A DNA stretch of 64,000 nt from Lactarius indigo (GCA_025766275.1 JAFKAC010000027.1:310001-374000), one strand, 5' to 3'. Shown: positions 42,074-53,166, numbered from the stretch's first letter. A program made the numbers and translations. Notes: a model not told the origin generated them from the letters alone.

Positions 42074-42773
42074 GTGAGTTGGGTTAGAGCGTTGCCTAAA
42101 ACCTCGTATACCATGGGCTCGATGATTAGTTTTAGGCGCCGTCATAAGTGGTCGTGGTCGAGTCTCTTACAGACTCTGTTTGGGAGCTTATCGCTTATCA
42201 ATCACACTTAGAATCAGGCTAAAAGATGGTCTGCGGGGTGCACGCAAGGTTTCTAGCACTAAAACCCAACGCCAGTGGTCGATATACATATTTTCCGAAT
42301 AGACATGCACTAAGCGAGAATCCAGTAGATATTGGTGAAAGAGAATGCGGAGTTATCCTGCAAAGTCGGATTGTGTCTTGGGTTAGTCTCTGTATGAACG
42401 ACGACGGCATTGGGGTGACTTGACTTCATGCAAGCTTCATGACGCAAGTTGGATATTAAGATTGTTTGGCTCTGTTGTGTCAGTTTTCTTAACGATTCGT
42501 CTACACTAACGTCTACGCTCCCTCCTTGGCCGATCTATTTTTCCAGAAAAAGAAGGCATTCATTGATCCGTCATGCATTACTCCTTGACCGAAGACTCCA
42601 TATTCAAGTAACATTGCCGCGCCTTCGTTTCCCTCTCGCTATGCCGTCCTCTTGCCCTCGTCTCTTGTCCACTAAAGCTTTACGAGCTTCTCCAACCCAC
42701 TTCCACCTCCTACAACAATCTGTCCTTCGTCTTCTGTTTATGAGTCATTGGCCGGAATGACGCACTCCTTGCT
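42074..42773. other. Unassigned stretch
   Basis: Possible intron or untranslated sequence between the exon at 41940 and the frame at 42774. No repeat seen. Confidence 0.3.
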
Positions 42774-43129
42774 ATGAGCACAAATGGCGAGTTGTCCGTG
42801 CAGCGGGCCTCCCGCCGCGACGTCGAGAAGTGGCTGAAAGACAGGATGATTATGCTTTCAGAGAAGAGCGCTTCCTTGGAGGACGTTGTCAACGTCATTT
42901 CCAAAGCGGGATAGTCATACCCATCGTCTGCCTCTTCGATTCACCGCCTTACTCTCTGGGAAGCGATACGGCATACTATTACAAGCTCACACATGTCCGC
43001 ACGCTAGACCCCCCATCGCAGGTGACAGTTAGTTTGTGTGATATGGTAGCCACTGCCTTGTCCTATTCGACCATCTTCGACATCGACACGCTTTTAAAGC
43101 TTGATGCGGTCCTCACTGCACAAGCATAG
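42774..43129 (+). pseudogene. ORFan fragment, repeat unit c (best copy)
   Basis: ATG at 42774: MSTNGELSVQ, then RRDVEKWLKDRMIMLSEKSA and SLEDVVNVISKAG before a TAG at 42912. A second coding block (43021-43129) reads VSLCDMVATALSYSTIFDI and DTLLKLDAVLTAQA to a stop. The blocks are presumably separate exons or separated by a lesion. It ends 257 bp from the end of DUF6535 copy 3, tail to tail. Units a and b are degenerate relatives. Confidence 0.5.
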
Positions 43130-43385
43130 GCTACGTGCGCACAGACCCCTACGTCTCTGCCAGGTACACTCATCGGCCCAATCAAGGGGGTCGTTGAGAC
43201 TCCTCGCTCAAAGCTCGCCATTCTACCAAGCGTACACATTTCGCCACGGTATTTGTACCATGTAATAGAGACGACATATACACAAGACGAGAAAAAGTAA
43301 AAAGTATCGAATAATATCCATAATGACGATATCGGGAGTCCAACAAGAATATATCGTACATTCGCATCTAAGAGACCGGGGGGTG

Positions 43386-45271
43386 TTAAACTATATCATA
43401 TGGGCAATGCAAGAGCTGTGGTGGGTGATCTCCTGTACGCTCAGCATTTGGTTCACGCGATGACGGGCTCGCAATGGTCGGGTACATGTCTGTGACTGGC
43501 GAGGAGTGCTGTGGAGGATGTGGGGTGGCCAGAGTGTTTGCGTGAATTGCGGAAGGGGGGTCAAGGGTCATTTTCACGCGTGGACCAAGCTCCAGGCTGC
43601 CGTCGTCCTCGACAGTGGCACACAGATCAGGTGCAGAGGCTGGCTCTGTTGAAGCGCTGGGAGTAGTAGGGATTATTTCCGGACGATGAATTTCTGTGTT
43701 AGAAAGCGAGCGGTCAGATCGAGCCATGGGTAAGTGTGAAGATAGTGACAAACCTGTCGGAAGAGTATTGTCCAGAATTGGATAAGCTGAAGGGTGGTTT
43801 GATGGATCAGAAGGCACCATGAGGTCTGCGTTGTGCTGGAGGGTAGCGGCAGCGGGTGGTGAGGTAGACGAAAGAGGAGGGGCGGATGTTGAGGTCGCAG
43901 AAGTGGGGTGGGGTACTGTTCCACCAGAGGTGATAATCGCATCAGCGGTCGCCGGATCTGATGAGGTGACAGGAAATGAGAGGCTTTCTGTGTTCGTCTG
44001 ATGAGCGGTCCGGGGGTAAAAGTCGTCAAGCGGTATATCCGTGAGGCTTTCGACAATGTGAGGTGGGGCAGGTACAGACGAGGAAGGCACATCGTGACTG
44101 GTAAGGAGAGCAGGGAGCGGCACGTCATTACCGTGCAGGACAGAGTGAGCTGAGGTTGTCGAAGCAGAGTCGTGAATATGGCTAACAACATTGCAACGTG
44201 GATATGAGCTTGGGTCCCACAGAACGCCATCCCAAACAGGGGTAGAGGCGGAGAATTGTGTTGGGGCAGCATCGGTACCTTCATGAAGAGCGATGTATAC
44301 CTTCCGAATCGGGCTGAGGATCAATATTGCCATCCGCCAATTGCCGTCACTCTGCGCTTTGAGAACGATTTGATTCCAGAGTGCACAGAACTCGTGCTGC
44401 AGATCAGGTGACGTATCTTGCAGATCGAATTCCGAAGCCGCCATTAGAACATCCGAGAACAAATCATCTCTCCAGGACGATTTCCCGAACCAGCTAAATT
44501 GGTGGTGAATGATGTGAATCAAGCTCGTAAATGACAAGTTGCAATCTGTGGCGTAGCGTCAAAGGTCAGCTTCTGGGATTCCCAGTTTATTGGGGGCCGA
44601 AATAAGCCAAGAGTCGTCGTGGCGCTGCGCTCGTGCAATAACACAGGTGAACATGGCCTCTCCAAGTAATGCAACTTGTTGATCTCCACTACTGCACCAA
44701 CCTCGCATGACACGGATGAATTCGGTGGTTTGCAGTCCCCTAAGTTGATCCGAGGAAATGACTATGCGGAGGATTTCCCAGAATGCATTGGGAAATTGCA
44801 GCGGGTCGAGGACTTTCGCGCAGATGATGGCCCGGCGGTTTTTGACAGGCCCGGGAAGCAAATCGGATGAGAAGGTGCGGTCAAAGAATCCTATCAATGC
44901 ATCGGAAAGTTTGTATTTGGCCTCTTCGGTGAGATCAGGCAGAGGATCGTCGACCACCTTGGAGCTGCGGATGCCGGGTAAGCTGGAAAAGAAGCGCTCC
45001 AGTTCGTGGTCTTTGTCCAAACTGTCGAATGTCCACAGAAATGCGCGAGTATCAATCTCCGATGGTGCATTCAGAGCAGCGTTCTCGGCTGCCTTCTGCA
45101 TGCCCTGCACAAGTAGTTGGCGAGAACGTTTCTCCAAGTCCCAAAAGCGACTACAGGCCTCAGAACTAAAGTAACTCAAATAAGTGAGCTTCCGAAGAGC
45201 CCGGAATATGAGAAATGATATCCCATTAACAATCTTCCACATCGGCAATGAGAGTGGGGTGTAGTATGGGC
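43386..45271 (-). pseudogene. DUF6535 copy 3, C-terminal part
   Basis: Continues the gene from 52112 after copia B. It starts YYTPLSLPMWKIV, has a helical middle (RQLLVQGMQKAAENAAL, LWTFDSLDKDHELERFF), then a TGA at 44559-44561 between EADL and RYATDCNLSF (CGA expected). The same frame goes on through SPDLQHEFCALWNQIVLKAQ (near 44400), YIALHEGTDAAPTQFSAST and a serine/proline/threonine-rich tail to PYDIV and the stop at 43386. Read through, about 627 codons lie here and about 890 in the whole gene, a usual length for this family. One TGA and copia B are the only lesions seen. Confidence 0.85.
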
Positions 45272-45814
45272 TGTTGAAGCGCAGAACTAACAAGCAAGAA
45301 ATAAGCTTGGACAGCTAGGGAGACAAGTTAACTTCAGAGGTGAAGGGAACTCTATTACAACTGCATACCTAGGGAGACAAGTTACTATAGAGAAGCAACG
45401 TCTATGAGTAAAGGTATTAAGAGAAGTAAAGAGAAAGGGAACTTACACTTCAGAGGTGAAGGGAACTCTGAAGTGTAGTGGCGAAAACAGCAGTCCTTAT
45501 ATACAGGACGCTTAGATAATAATGGTCTGTGTGCACTGGTGACCCAAACACAATACAGGTGGTCTGTGCGCCAGAGGGAGAAACGCCATTGGATGGCAGA
45601 GAACAATAGCTGCCTAAAGCAGACAATACCGGTATCTTAACAATAGGAAGAACAATAAGAACCATATATGGATCTAACAATAAAGATAAACAAAAGCGGT
45701 CCGTATGAGTCCGGAGTGTCCATAAGTCCATAAGGGACAGATACCGTATTTAGTATGTGGGCTGACTCAATCAGATCCCACGAGACATGTGACTTTAACA
45801 GTCGCGTCTCAACA
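45272..45814 (-). repeat. 3' LTR of copia B
   Basis: 543 bp; minus strand TGTTGAGACGCGAC to GCGCTTCAACA. The presumed polypurine tract ATGGAGGGA lies directly outside at 45815-45823. Confidence 0.97.
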
Positions 45815-46157
45815 TCCCTCCATGATAGAGACAGTCCACAAGAGTGGTACAAGCATTGAGTGGAAGTGCCTTGACAGGACACTTCACTGCTTTACTGTTC
45901 TATGAGAAATGTTTCGATTCTCTGGTTAGAGAGAATCTATGTAGAAGTCCTGATAAAGGACAACTTTTTGGAGGTCTTCATGCACTGCTCTATGAGGATA
46001 ATGTAGTTCAGAGAACTACTTTTTGAAGAGCCGTGAGCTGGGAGATAAGATGGAACAGGTCCAACTTCTTCAGTTCTCTAAGAAGGGTTTTTCTTAGCTA
46101 TTAAACTAGGAGGTCTGTTGCTAGTATACACAACAGTTCGACGTCCTAGAACCCATC
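45815..46157 (-). other. 3' untranslated region of copia B
   Basis: 343 bp between the end of the RT-RNase H frame and the 3' LTR. No coding content. Confidence 0.7.
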
Positions 46158-47678
46158 TTACATCATTCCTAGATCAGCAACCATTTTTTCAAAGGGTTCT
46201 CTGGGCAGTGACTTAGTTAGTCCATCTGCAACCATTTCCCCTGTGGGTGTACGTATCAGGTGTATGACCTTGTTTTCTACGTATTCCCTGACTACATGGT
46301 GCTTGATCAGGATGTGTTTTGAACGTCTCCCAGTGACAGGGTTGAGAGCTAGGTCCACAGCGCCCTTATTGTCACAGTGCAGAGGGATGGGGGAGGATAC
46401 CTCATACCCCAGTTCTCCAAGGAAGGTAGCATACCACTGAGCCTGATTAGAGGCGTCTGAGAGGCTCATGTATTCTGCCTCAGTGGTAGACTGCGCAATT
46501 GTCTTTTGCTTTCTGGTACACCAAGAAATGGCTCCATTTGCAAGCAGGTAGACAAAACCAGAAGTGGAGTGCTTTTCTTCCTGATCTCCCCAGGAGGCGT
46601 CGCAGTAGCCATGAAGGCCTTCTCCACCATTGCCATTCCCTCCAGCATAGCGTAACGAGTAGTCCTTGGTGCTGTTTAGATAAGCCAGGACATACTTGGC
46701 TAGGCGTAAATGCTGAGGTGAGGGGTTGGAAGCAAATTGGCTAAGGCGCGCAACAGCGAAGGAAATATCAGGTCTGCTTCCAATCTGCGCATATAGCAGA
46801 GACCCAATTATCTGTTGATACTTCTTAATCTCAGAAGTAGAGGCCTGATCTGTGTACTTGATCAAGTGTGCCTCGGCGCCAGAGGGAAGAGGGGTATATA
46901 CTGGATTGGAATCAGACATTCCAAAGCGTTCCACCACATCGCGGATGTAATCTGACTGGTTGATCTCCATAGTGCGATTAGCACGATCTCTGGTGATGTT
47001 AACACCAAGATAGGACTGGATTTCTCCCAGATCGGTCATCTCATATCGACTAGATAGAGAAGCCTTCAGATCTTTAATCTTTGATAAGGAACTTCCGAGT
47101 ATAGTGATGTCATCTACATATAAGATCACGAAAAGTGTATCACCCCCCTCTTGAAGATGATACACGTATACTCCTGCATCAGAGTACGTCCGCGTAAAGC
47201 CTAGGTCAACTAGGACCCCATGGAACTGCACGTTCCATGCGCGGGAAGCTTGTTTCAGGCCATAAAGGGCCTTTTGTAGCCGGCACACAAGGTGCTCGGA
47301 GCCAGCAGTGACGAAACCGACTGGTTGCTCCATATAGATTTCTTCCTCCAGTTCCCCATGAAGGAATGCCGATTTGACATCCATCTGGTGAATATGCCAG
47401 TCTTCAAGCGTAGCCAATGCAAGAAGGAGTCGCAAGGACTCGAAGCGGGCAACTGGGGAGAAAGTTTCGTCAAAGTCCACCCCCTCTAGTTGGGTGAACC
47501 CTTTTGCCACTAGCCTAGCACGAAAGCGTCCATCTGCTTTCTTCTTAAACACCCATTTACACTTAACCACCTTCCTTCCTTCAGGAAGGGGTTCAAGCCT
47601 CCAGACCTCAAGCTTGTCGAGAGCGTCCAGTTCATACTGGCACGCTTCAAGCCAATTGACAGCTTGGTCAGACTCCAT
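46158..47678 (-). CDS. Copia B reverse transcriptase and RNase H
   Basis: 506 codons from the ATG at 47678. RT motifs KVVKCKWVFKKKADGRFRAR, DETFSPVARFESLR, HQMDVKSAFLHGEL, GLKQASRAWN and the catalytic LYVDDITILG (near 47110). RNase H has CDASWGDQEEKHSTSGFVY (near 46570), QSTTEAEYMSLSDA and CDNKGAVDLALNP. Everything expected of the copia RT half is present. The true protein is probably made as a continuation of the upstream frame, whose coding sequence joins this one by a +1 step at TTT_T_AAG. Confidence 0.95.
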   Translation of the reverse strand: MESDQAVNWLEACQYELDALDKLEVWRLEPLPEGRKVVKCKWVFKKKADGRFRARLVAKGFTQLEGVDFDETFSPVARFESLRLLLALATLEDWHIHQMDVKSAFLHGELEEEIYMEQPVGFVTAGSEHLVCRLQKALYGLKQASRAWNVQFHGVLVDLGFTRTYSDAGVYVYHLQEGGDTLFVILYVDDITILGSSLSKIKDLKASLSSRYEMTDLGEIQSYLGVNITRDRANRTMEINQSDYIRDVVERFGMSDSNPVYTPLPSGAEAHLIKYTDQASTSEIKKYQQIIGSLLYAQIGSRPDISFAVARLSQFASNPSPQHLRLAKYVLAYLNSTKDYSLRYAGGNGNGGEGLHGYCDASWGDQEEKHSTSGFVYLLANGAISWCTRKQKTIAQSTTEAEYMSLSDASNQAQWYATFLGELGYEVSSPIPLHCDNKGAVDLALNPVTGRRSKHILIKHHVVREYVENKVIHLIRTPTGEMVADGLTKSLPREPFEKMVADLGMM

Positions 47679-47685
47679 AGCCTGC

Positions 47686-50562
47686 TTAAAAGTCCTGCGG
47701 GTCCTTGTAGCCAGGAACCTCGGCAGTGTTTAGCAAGTCCATCATACCCAGTCTGCTACTCCCAGGCACAAATTCATCGTTCTCCTCTGTGTAGTAGCGA
47801 GGATTTGTGAATCGTACCCTGGTCCCACGCCTTGGGCGAGGGGGTGAAGTAACTAGCCCATTCCTTGGAGACCTAGGTGTTTCCCTAGGAGGAGAGATAT
47901 CCCTATTGAAGTTAGGGGCAGGGATTGGGGCAGTTACTACAGGCGGTCTCCCTTGCGAGCGGGTGCGAGGGCGCCTTGGGGTGGTAGGAGCAGGTGCTTG
48001 GGAGGGTGGAGTATGATATATAGTCTGGTCGGCGGGGTTTGGAGAAGTGTTGGGGGGTGTGCTAGGCTGTTGTATTGGTACTGCGGGCACCTGGACAGGT
48101 GGTAAGACAAAGACTGGTGTCTGAGGTGCCGCAGGGGCAACAGCTGGCGTAGGCTGACTAGGCACTACAAAGAATATCTCACCGGCAACAGCAGCCCCTT
48201 TAGCAGGTTCGCCGGACACGGGAGAAGTGATTGGTTGATTGGAGTGACTAGTCAGGTCACTCAGGGATGGGAAGGTAGCTTCGTCAAATGTAACATCTCT
48301 TGAAGAGACGAAGCACCGGCTATGTCTATCCCAGAGTTTGTAACCCTTTGAATTGGGTTCATAGCCCACAAACACGGCTTCCTTTGATTTAGGATCTAAT
48401 TTGCGCCGGTTGTGTTCTGGTACATGATAGTAGGCTTTGCAGCCAAATACTCTAAAGTAAGAGACATCTGGGACTGTACCATCCCAGAGCTCCAGTGGAG
48501 TTTTCCACTCATTAGAACGGGTGGGAGTGCGATTATAGATGTGCACTGCAGTTTGAACTGCTTGTTCCCAAAAGCCGAGGCTAAGACCTGCATGATGAAG
48601 CATGCTGGTGCCTTTTTCCATGATGGTGCGGTTAAACCGCTCGGCTCTCCCATTCTGTTGTGGGGAATAAGGCATTGTAAGCATATGCTCAATCCCTTCT
48701 TCCAGAAGAATGTCTTTTAGGACATTGTTGACATACTCGCCACCACGATCAGAGTGCAGGGTTTTAATGGGCTTATTTTGTTGTTTTTCAGCCCATGCCT
48801 TGTAGTGTAGGAAGGCACCCGTAAACTCGTCTTTAGACTTCATAGGGATGACAACTGCAGCTTTTGAGAAGTCATCTATGAAGGTGGCGAAGTATTTGTT
48901 GCCCTGAATAGAATTACTCTGTAATGGGCCAACAAGGTCACTGTGCACAAGTTCAAGGGATTCTTGTGCGCGCTTCTGGGAAGGAGGAAAAGGTTTGCGG
49001 GTGGACTTGCCAAGTTCACACCCATGACAGGGACCTTCTTCCTCAGGGGATTCATCTATGTTAAGTCCTTTTACGGACTTTGGAGCATATCTTTGGAGCG
49101 CTTCTTTGGACATATGTCCCATGCGCTGATGCCAGACATCAAGGCTAGCAGATGCAGTTGCTTGGGCGTTTACTTTATGATGCCCATCAAGCCAGTATAG
49201 GCCTGAAGCCTTGTGTCCTTCCGCAATGGTTTTCCCATCATACCTTATAGCAAAGGTAGTGGCATCAAAACTTACTATGGCCCCCTTAGCTGTTAGGGCA
49301 GGGGTGGACAGTATACGCGAATGCGTATTGGGTAGGTGTAGCACATTGGAGATTTTTAGGTCATACCCAAAGTTGGTATGAATTGTTACCGTTCCAGTAC
49401 CAACACTCCTTAGCAAGGAGTTATCTCCTAGAAGTACTTCAACACCTTTGTGAGGGGTGTAGGTGTCGTAGTCTTCTATGTGAGGGGTAAAGTGTGCTGA
49501 TGCCCCACTGTCCATCATCCATTTTGATGCAATCTGGGTACTGTGTGTACCCATCGTGTAAAGGGAAACCTGAGGTACTTCATGTACCTCCTCTATTTTG
49601 CCAGAGCCATTGACTATAGTAAATAGTCGGCTCTTTGGTACAGGTATGCTATTTAACCTGTTTGCCGGAAGTGAGTCCGGCACCTCTACTGTGGTATTCT
49701 GGGCGGCTTTTGCCCGCTGTCCTGCCTTCCCCTTCTTGGCATTCTCCTGGTCCCGTTTGAGTTTGTAACATTCTGGCTTTTTATGGCCAGGCTTTTTGCA
49801 GTAATGGCAGATTATGTCCGAAGACACAGAGCTGCCCGATGGCCGCGCCTCATGAGCGTGAGGGGCCGAGGTTTTCTTAACGGGGGTGACCTTGTTGTAG
49901 GACGCCACGGGACCGGCGAGACGAGATTCCTCGTTGATGAACCTGTTGATGAGGTCCTGAGGTTGGAGGTTAGAGGGGGGGCCAGAGGCCAGGATGGTGC
50001 CAGCTATGGTGCTGTAAGATGGGGGGAGCGCGTCTAGAAGAATGAAGGACATTTGCATGTCCGAGACGGGCATCCCTTGTTCCACCAGGGTGTTCCTCAG
50101 GTCCAGCATTTTTTGGAGCTGAGGCAGGAAGGGGCTACCTTCCTGAAGCTTGGTGTTTGCCAAGCCCACCCAAATATTAAAGGTGGCCATAGAGCCAACC
50201 TGACCATAGAGGTTCTCCAACTCCACGAACTTGTCATGGACAGTTGGGAAGATGTGGGAGGAGTGAATACCAGACAGGACCTCCGTTGTCACTGATAAAA
50301 ATAGGAGGCCAGTAATGACCTCTTCTTGTTTTGCCCAAAGGGCAAGGATGGCGAGTCCCTCATCTGTAGGACCAGTGGGCCCTACAGCACCTGCTGCAAG
50401 GGGGGGATGTTGGGGCACAGAGGCAGGAGCACCGTGTGTAAGGTGCCTGCTGCACCCGTTCATCAACATGAGGGAGGTGAAGGTGGCGGACCAAGTCTGC
50501 CAGTTGGTGCCATCCAACTTGGCGAGGGTGACGGACGGAGGGAAGACAAGGTGGAAAGACAT
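47686..50562 (-). CDS. Copia B Gag, protease and integrase
   Basis: 958 codons from the ATG at 50562. Capsid-like Gag (LDGTNWQTWSATF near 50515), CCHC knuckle CHYCKKPGHKKPEC near 49800, protease MDSGASAHF near 49510, GAG-pre-integrase WHQRMGHMSKEAL and CHGCELGKS, integrase core with HSDLVGPL (48940), SDRGGEYVN (48750) and NGRAERFNRT (48640). A proline-rich linker (about 48170-47900) precedes the RT. The stop TAA at 47688-47686 falls where relatives read straight on (YKDPQDF then KQAMESDQA), so a single extra T separates the halves. Confidence 0.95.
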   Translation of the reverse strand: MSFHLVFPPSVTLAKLDGTNWQTWSATFTSLMLMNGCSRHLTHGAPASVPQHPPLAAGAVGPTGPTDEGLAILALWAKQEEVITGLLFLSVTTEVLSGIHSSHIFPTVHDKFVELENLYGQVGSMATFNIWVGLANTKLQEGSPFLPQLQKMLDLRNTLVEQGMPVSDMQMSFILLDALPPSYSTIAGTILASGPPSNLQPQDLINRFINEESRLAGPVASYNKVTPVKKTSAPHAHEARPSGSSVSSDIICHYCKKPGHKKPECYKLKRDQENAKKGKAGQRAKAAQNTTVEVPDSLPANRLNSIPVPKSRLFTIVNGSGKIEEVHEVPQVSLYTMGTHSTQIASKWMMDSGASAHFTPHIEDYDTYTPHKGVEVLLGDNSLLRSVGTGTVTIHTNFGYDLKISNVLHLPNTHSRILSTPALTAKGAIVSFDATTFAIRYDGKTIAEGHKASGLYWLDGHHKVNAQATASASLDVWHQRMGHMSKEALQRYAPKSVKGLNIDESPEEEGPCHGCELGKSTRKPFPPSQKRAQESLELVHSDLVGPLQSNSIQGNKYFATFIDDFSKAAVVIPMKSKDEFTGAFLHYKAWAEKQQNKPIKTLHSDRGGEYVNNVLKDILLEEGIEHMLTMPYSPQQNGRAERFNRTIMEKGTSMLHHAGLSLGFWEQAVQTAVHIYNRTPTRSNEWKTPLELWDGTVPDVSYFRVFGCKAYYHVPEHNRRKLDPKSKEAVFVGYEPNSKGYKLWDRHSRCFVSSRDVTFDEATFPSLSDLTSHSNQPITSPVSGEPAKGAAVAGEIFFVVPSQPTPAVAPAAPQTPVFVLPPVQVPAVPIQQPSTPPNTSPNPADQTIYHTPPSQAPAPTTPRRPRTRSQGRPPVVTAPIPAPNFNRDISPPRETPRSPRNGLVTSPPRPRRGTRVRFTNPRYYTEENDEFVPGSSRLGMMDLLNTAEVPGYKDPQDF

Positions 50563-51555
50563 TTTGAGATGTTGGTAATCTGGTTCCGAGGAGCAGTCAG
50601 AACCAGCTCAGATCTTGTTAGAGAAAGTAATGGTCCAGCCATAGGAGCGCTATACTCCATAACACATATAGTGTCATGCCTCAAGTATGTGCGACTTGGG
50701 TATAATTATATAGTGGAATCATTGTACTGATGGCTGCCTTATACTAAGATCCACAAAGCCCAAATGTTACTATGGGTAATAGTCATGCAACAGCTTTGTT
50801 GGCTTCGACGGAATAGGAGCTTTTGGTCCGGCGAAGGACTACTAAGTCTCTGTATCCCTCAGCCTTACAGCCTTGATGCTGGGGCTACTAAGGATCTATA
50901 GTAAAGGGTAGTACCCTAGAGAGGAGCCAACAGCGAGTTCAAGAGACAGTGATAGGGATCAACTCCCATAACAACTGAATCTTCCGTCTGTGGAGTCTCT
51001 AGAACAGACCATTAAGGGTCTTGGTACTAAGTAACTAGACTAGTGATACATGCTATGCAGCGAATCCTGCACAAAGGGAGCGAATACTTCTCCTAGCAGA
51101 GGTCTAGTCATAGCTACTATGTATAGTACTAAGTAGCGTCTCCTAGTTGTATCAGAGGGAAGGACTTCTGGGTTTGACTATTAACCAGGCCTTCACACCC
51201 CTTAAAGTGACCCAGGTATTAACCGAGTATCACCCAACCATTAGAGAGGCCTATAGCCGCAAGGGTCTTCCCCTATTGGCCTATGAAAGCACTTCCGGAC
51301 AAAAACCGGGTAATGAAGTTATAGTAGTGCGCACAGAGGAATTTGAGGTTATATAAAACCTCTCATGAGAACCTCCTTAGGAGGCTAGCCAAAATGGCAC
51401 ATGACCAAGGTCATGGTGGACAAGAAAGAAGGGGGTGTCGTAAGGGGATAGAGGATGCTCACTGAAAGTGTAGGTGACGACAAAAAATGTGTGGTCGGCT
51501 GAGAGAGCAAGATGACACAAGTAGATCTGATAAAGCAAGTTAGTTATTAGGCGTC
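50563..51555 (-). other. Untranslated leader of copia B
   Basis: 993 bp between PBS and gag ATG; no convincing frame on either strand. Confidence 0.6.
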
Positions 51556-51568
51556 AGGGCCCATAACC
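51556..51568 (-). other. Primer binding site of copia B, initiator-Met tRNA internal type
   Basis: GGTTATGGGCCCT on the minus strand directly after the LTR, identical to the copia A site although the LTRs differ. Confidence 0.85.
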
Positions 51569-52111
51569 TGTTGAAGCGCAGAACTAACAAGCAAGAAATA
51601 AGCTTGGACAGCTAGGGAGACAAGTTAACTTCAGAGGTGAAGGGAACTCTATTACAACTGCATACCTAGGGAGACAAGTTACTATAGAGAAGCAACGTCT
51701 ATGAGTAAAGGTATTAAGAGAAGTAAAGAGAAAGGGAACTTACACTTCAGAGGTGAAGGGAACTCTGAAGTGTAGTGGCGAAAACAGCAGTCCTTATATA
51801 CAGGACGCTTAGATAATAATGGTCTGTGCGCACTGGTGACCCAAACACAATACAGGTGGTCTGTGCGCCAGAGGGAGAAACGCCATTGGATGGCAGAGAA
51901 CAATAGCTGCCTAAAGCAGACAATACCGGTATCTTAACAATAGGAAGAACAATAAGAACCATATATGGATCTAACAATAAAGATAAACAAAAGCGGTCCG
52001 TATGAGTCCGGAGTGTCCATAAGTCCATAAGGGACAGATACCGTATTTAGTATGTGGGCTGACTCAATCAGATCCCACGAGACATGTGACTTTAACAGTC
52101 GCGTCTCAACA
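51569..52111 (-). repeat. 5' LTR of copia B
   Basis: 543 bp, one difference to 45272-45814. Confidence 0.97.
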
Positions 52112-53002
52112 TGGGCTGTCATGACGAATGATGGGAATGATCGTGATGCATCCGTACAGGGCCGTGCAAACGCCGACCCATGACAGCGCCAACTTGAAAA
52201 CCGTGAGATTCACATTCCATAGGAACACAACCAGACCGGCAAAGAAAAGGAACAGGGAAGCGTGGAGAAGTGTGGGCAACGCTTCAACTGCCCAAGGAAG
52301 GAGGAGCTTGTCAACACCTTCAGAAAGGAACGTGCGGATCCGAGCTCGCTTGTCGGGACTGTAACGTAGCTGATTAGCTTTGAGGTATCTTCGTGCCCAC
52401 TGTTGTAGCAACGTCGCGAGCAGAGCACAAGAAATACTGATTACAAGGCTCAAGAACCAAAGTGAATTGACCCAGACGGCATACGTTGGTGGAGAGAATG
52501 GGGGTGGGGAAGAAGGAAGGGGAATATTGGGTTGATTCGGGTTGGAAATGGTCTGATAGATGTTTGCAAGGTAGAAGTTGGAGGTGTCCTGTGGGTTCAG
52601 TCGAATATCCTGAATCGACACCGATATCAAAGATGCAACGGCAGCAGAGAATAAACCGGTCTGTGATCATTCAGTTGGTGTCAAGCATGGCATTAGATGA
52701 TGGAGACACACAAATATCAGAATCCCATCGGCGTCCGCTTTCCATCCTTCAGTCATCTTCTTGTCTTCTTCCGAGGCCATCTCTAAGTACATTGAGAAAA
52801 TGGGCCCAGAGCCGTCGACAAAGTTCGATACGCCCTGGGGTACTTGATTCTGCGCTGACTGGGGTGGGTAGTGCTGGTAGTCACCTGTGGGAGCGTCAGC
52901 GATGGGTATTGAGCCAAGTAGGAGTAAGGTACCTGTTCCTGGGCCCATACTTGCCTCCATTATATTGATATCTTCGTGAGGAGCTCGGGACATCGATGCC
53001 AT
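52112..53002 (-). pseudogene. DUF6535 copy 3, N-terminal part
   Basis: Exon 1 from ATG at 53002 (MASMSRAPHED) to 52933; intron 52885-52932 (48 bp); exon 2 52884-52712 with FVDGSGPIFSMYLEMASEED and DADGILIF; intron 52661-52711 (51 bp); exon 3 from 52660. Four hydrophobic helices are visible: around TGLFSAAVASLIS, NSLWFLSLVISISCALLATL, LLHASLFLFFAGLVVFL and FKLALSWVGVCTALYGCI. Between helices 2 and 3 lies QQWARRYLKANQLRYSPDKR. The frame stops at the copia B insertion after RHDSP and resumes in frame at 45266. A membrane protein of unknown role; the family is greatly expanded in agaricomycetes. Confidence 0.85.
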
Positions 53003-53166
53003 GTCGGTTGTTGAGACTGAAAGTGCACGCTTACGTATGCCGTCCTCGGGGCACAGGCCCGGCGTCACTTTCCTTACGCATTACATGTCATTCGACTTCT
53101 GCGCCTCTGTTGGGACGCTCGATGCCACTCTCAACAAGGGGCCCATCCTGCTATAGCTTGAGAGTT

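Larger units (their letters stand above)
45272..52111 (-). mobile_element. Complete Ty1/copia element 'copia B'
   Basis: 6,840 bp between tgggc target copies (45267-45271 and 52112-52116). LTRs of 543 bp (45272-45814 and 51569-52111) differ at one base by my reading (tgtgtgcac against tgtgcgcac), so it is the youngest insertion here. Order on the minus strand: LTR, PBS, leader, gag-protease-integrase (50562-47686), RT-RNase H (47678-46158), LTR. Only the one-base shift between the two frames stands against activity. Confidence 0.97.

Noticed and set aside
42080..42170. Possible tRNA or structured RNA around the palindromic ctaaaac/gttttag segment
   Set aside because: No cloverleaf with conserved A and B boxes could be drawn by eye.
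45385..45731. Two overlapping minus-strand frames in the copia B LTR (also 51682-52028 and 4237-4604)
   Set aside because: They recur only because the LTR recurs and they lack protein features.
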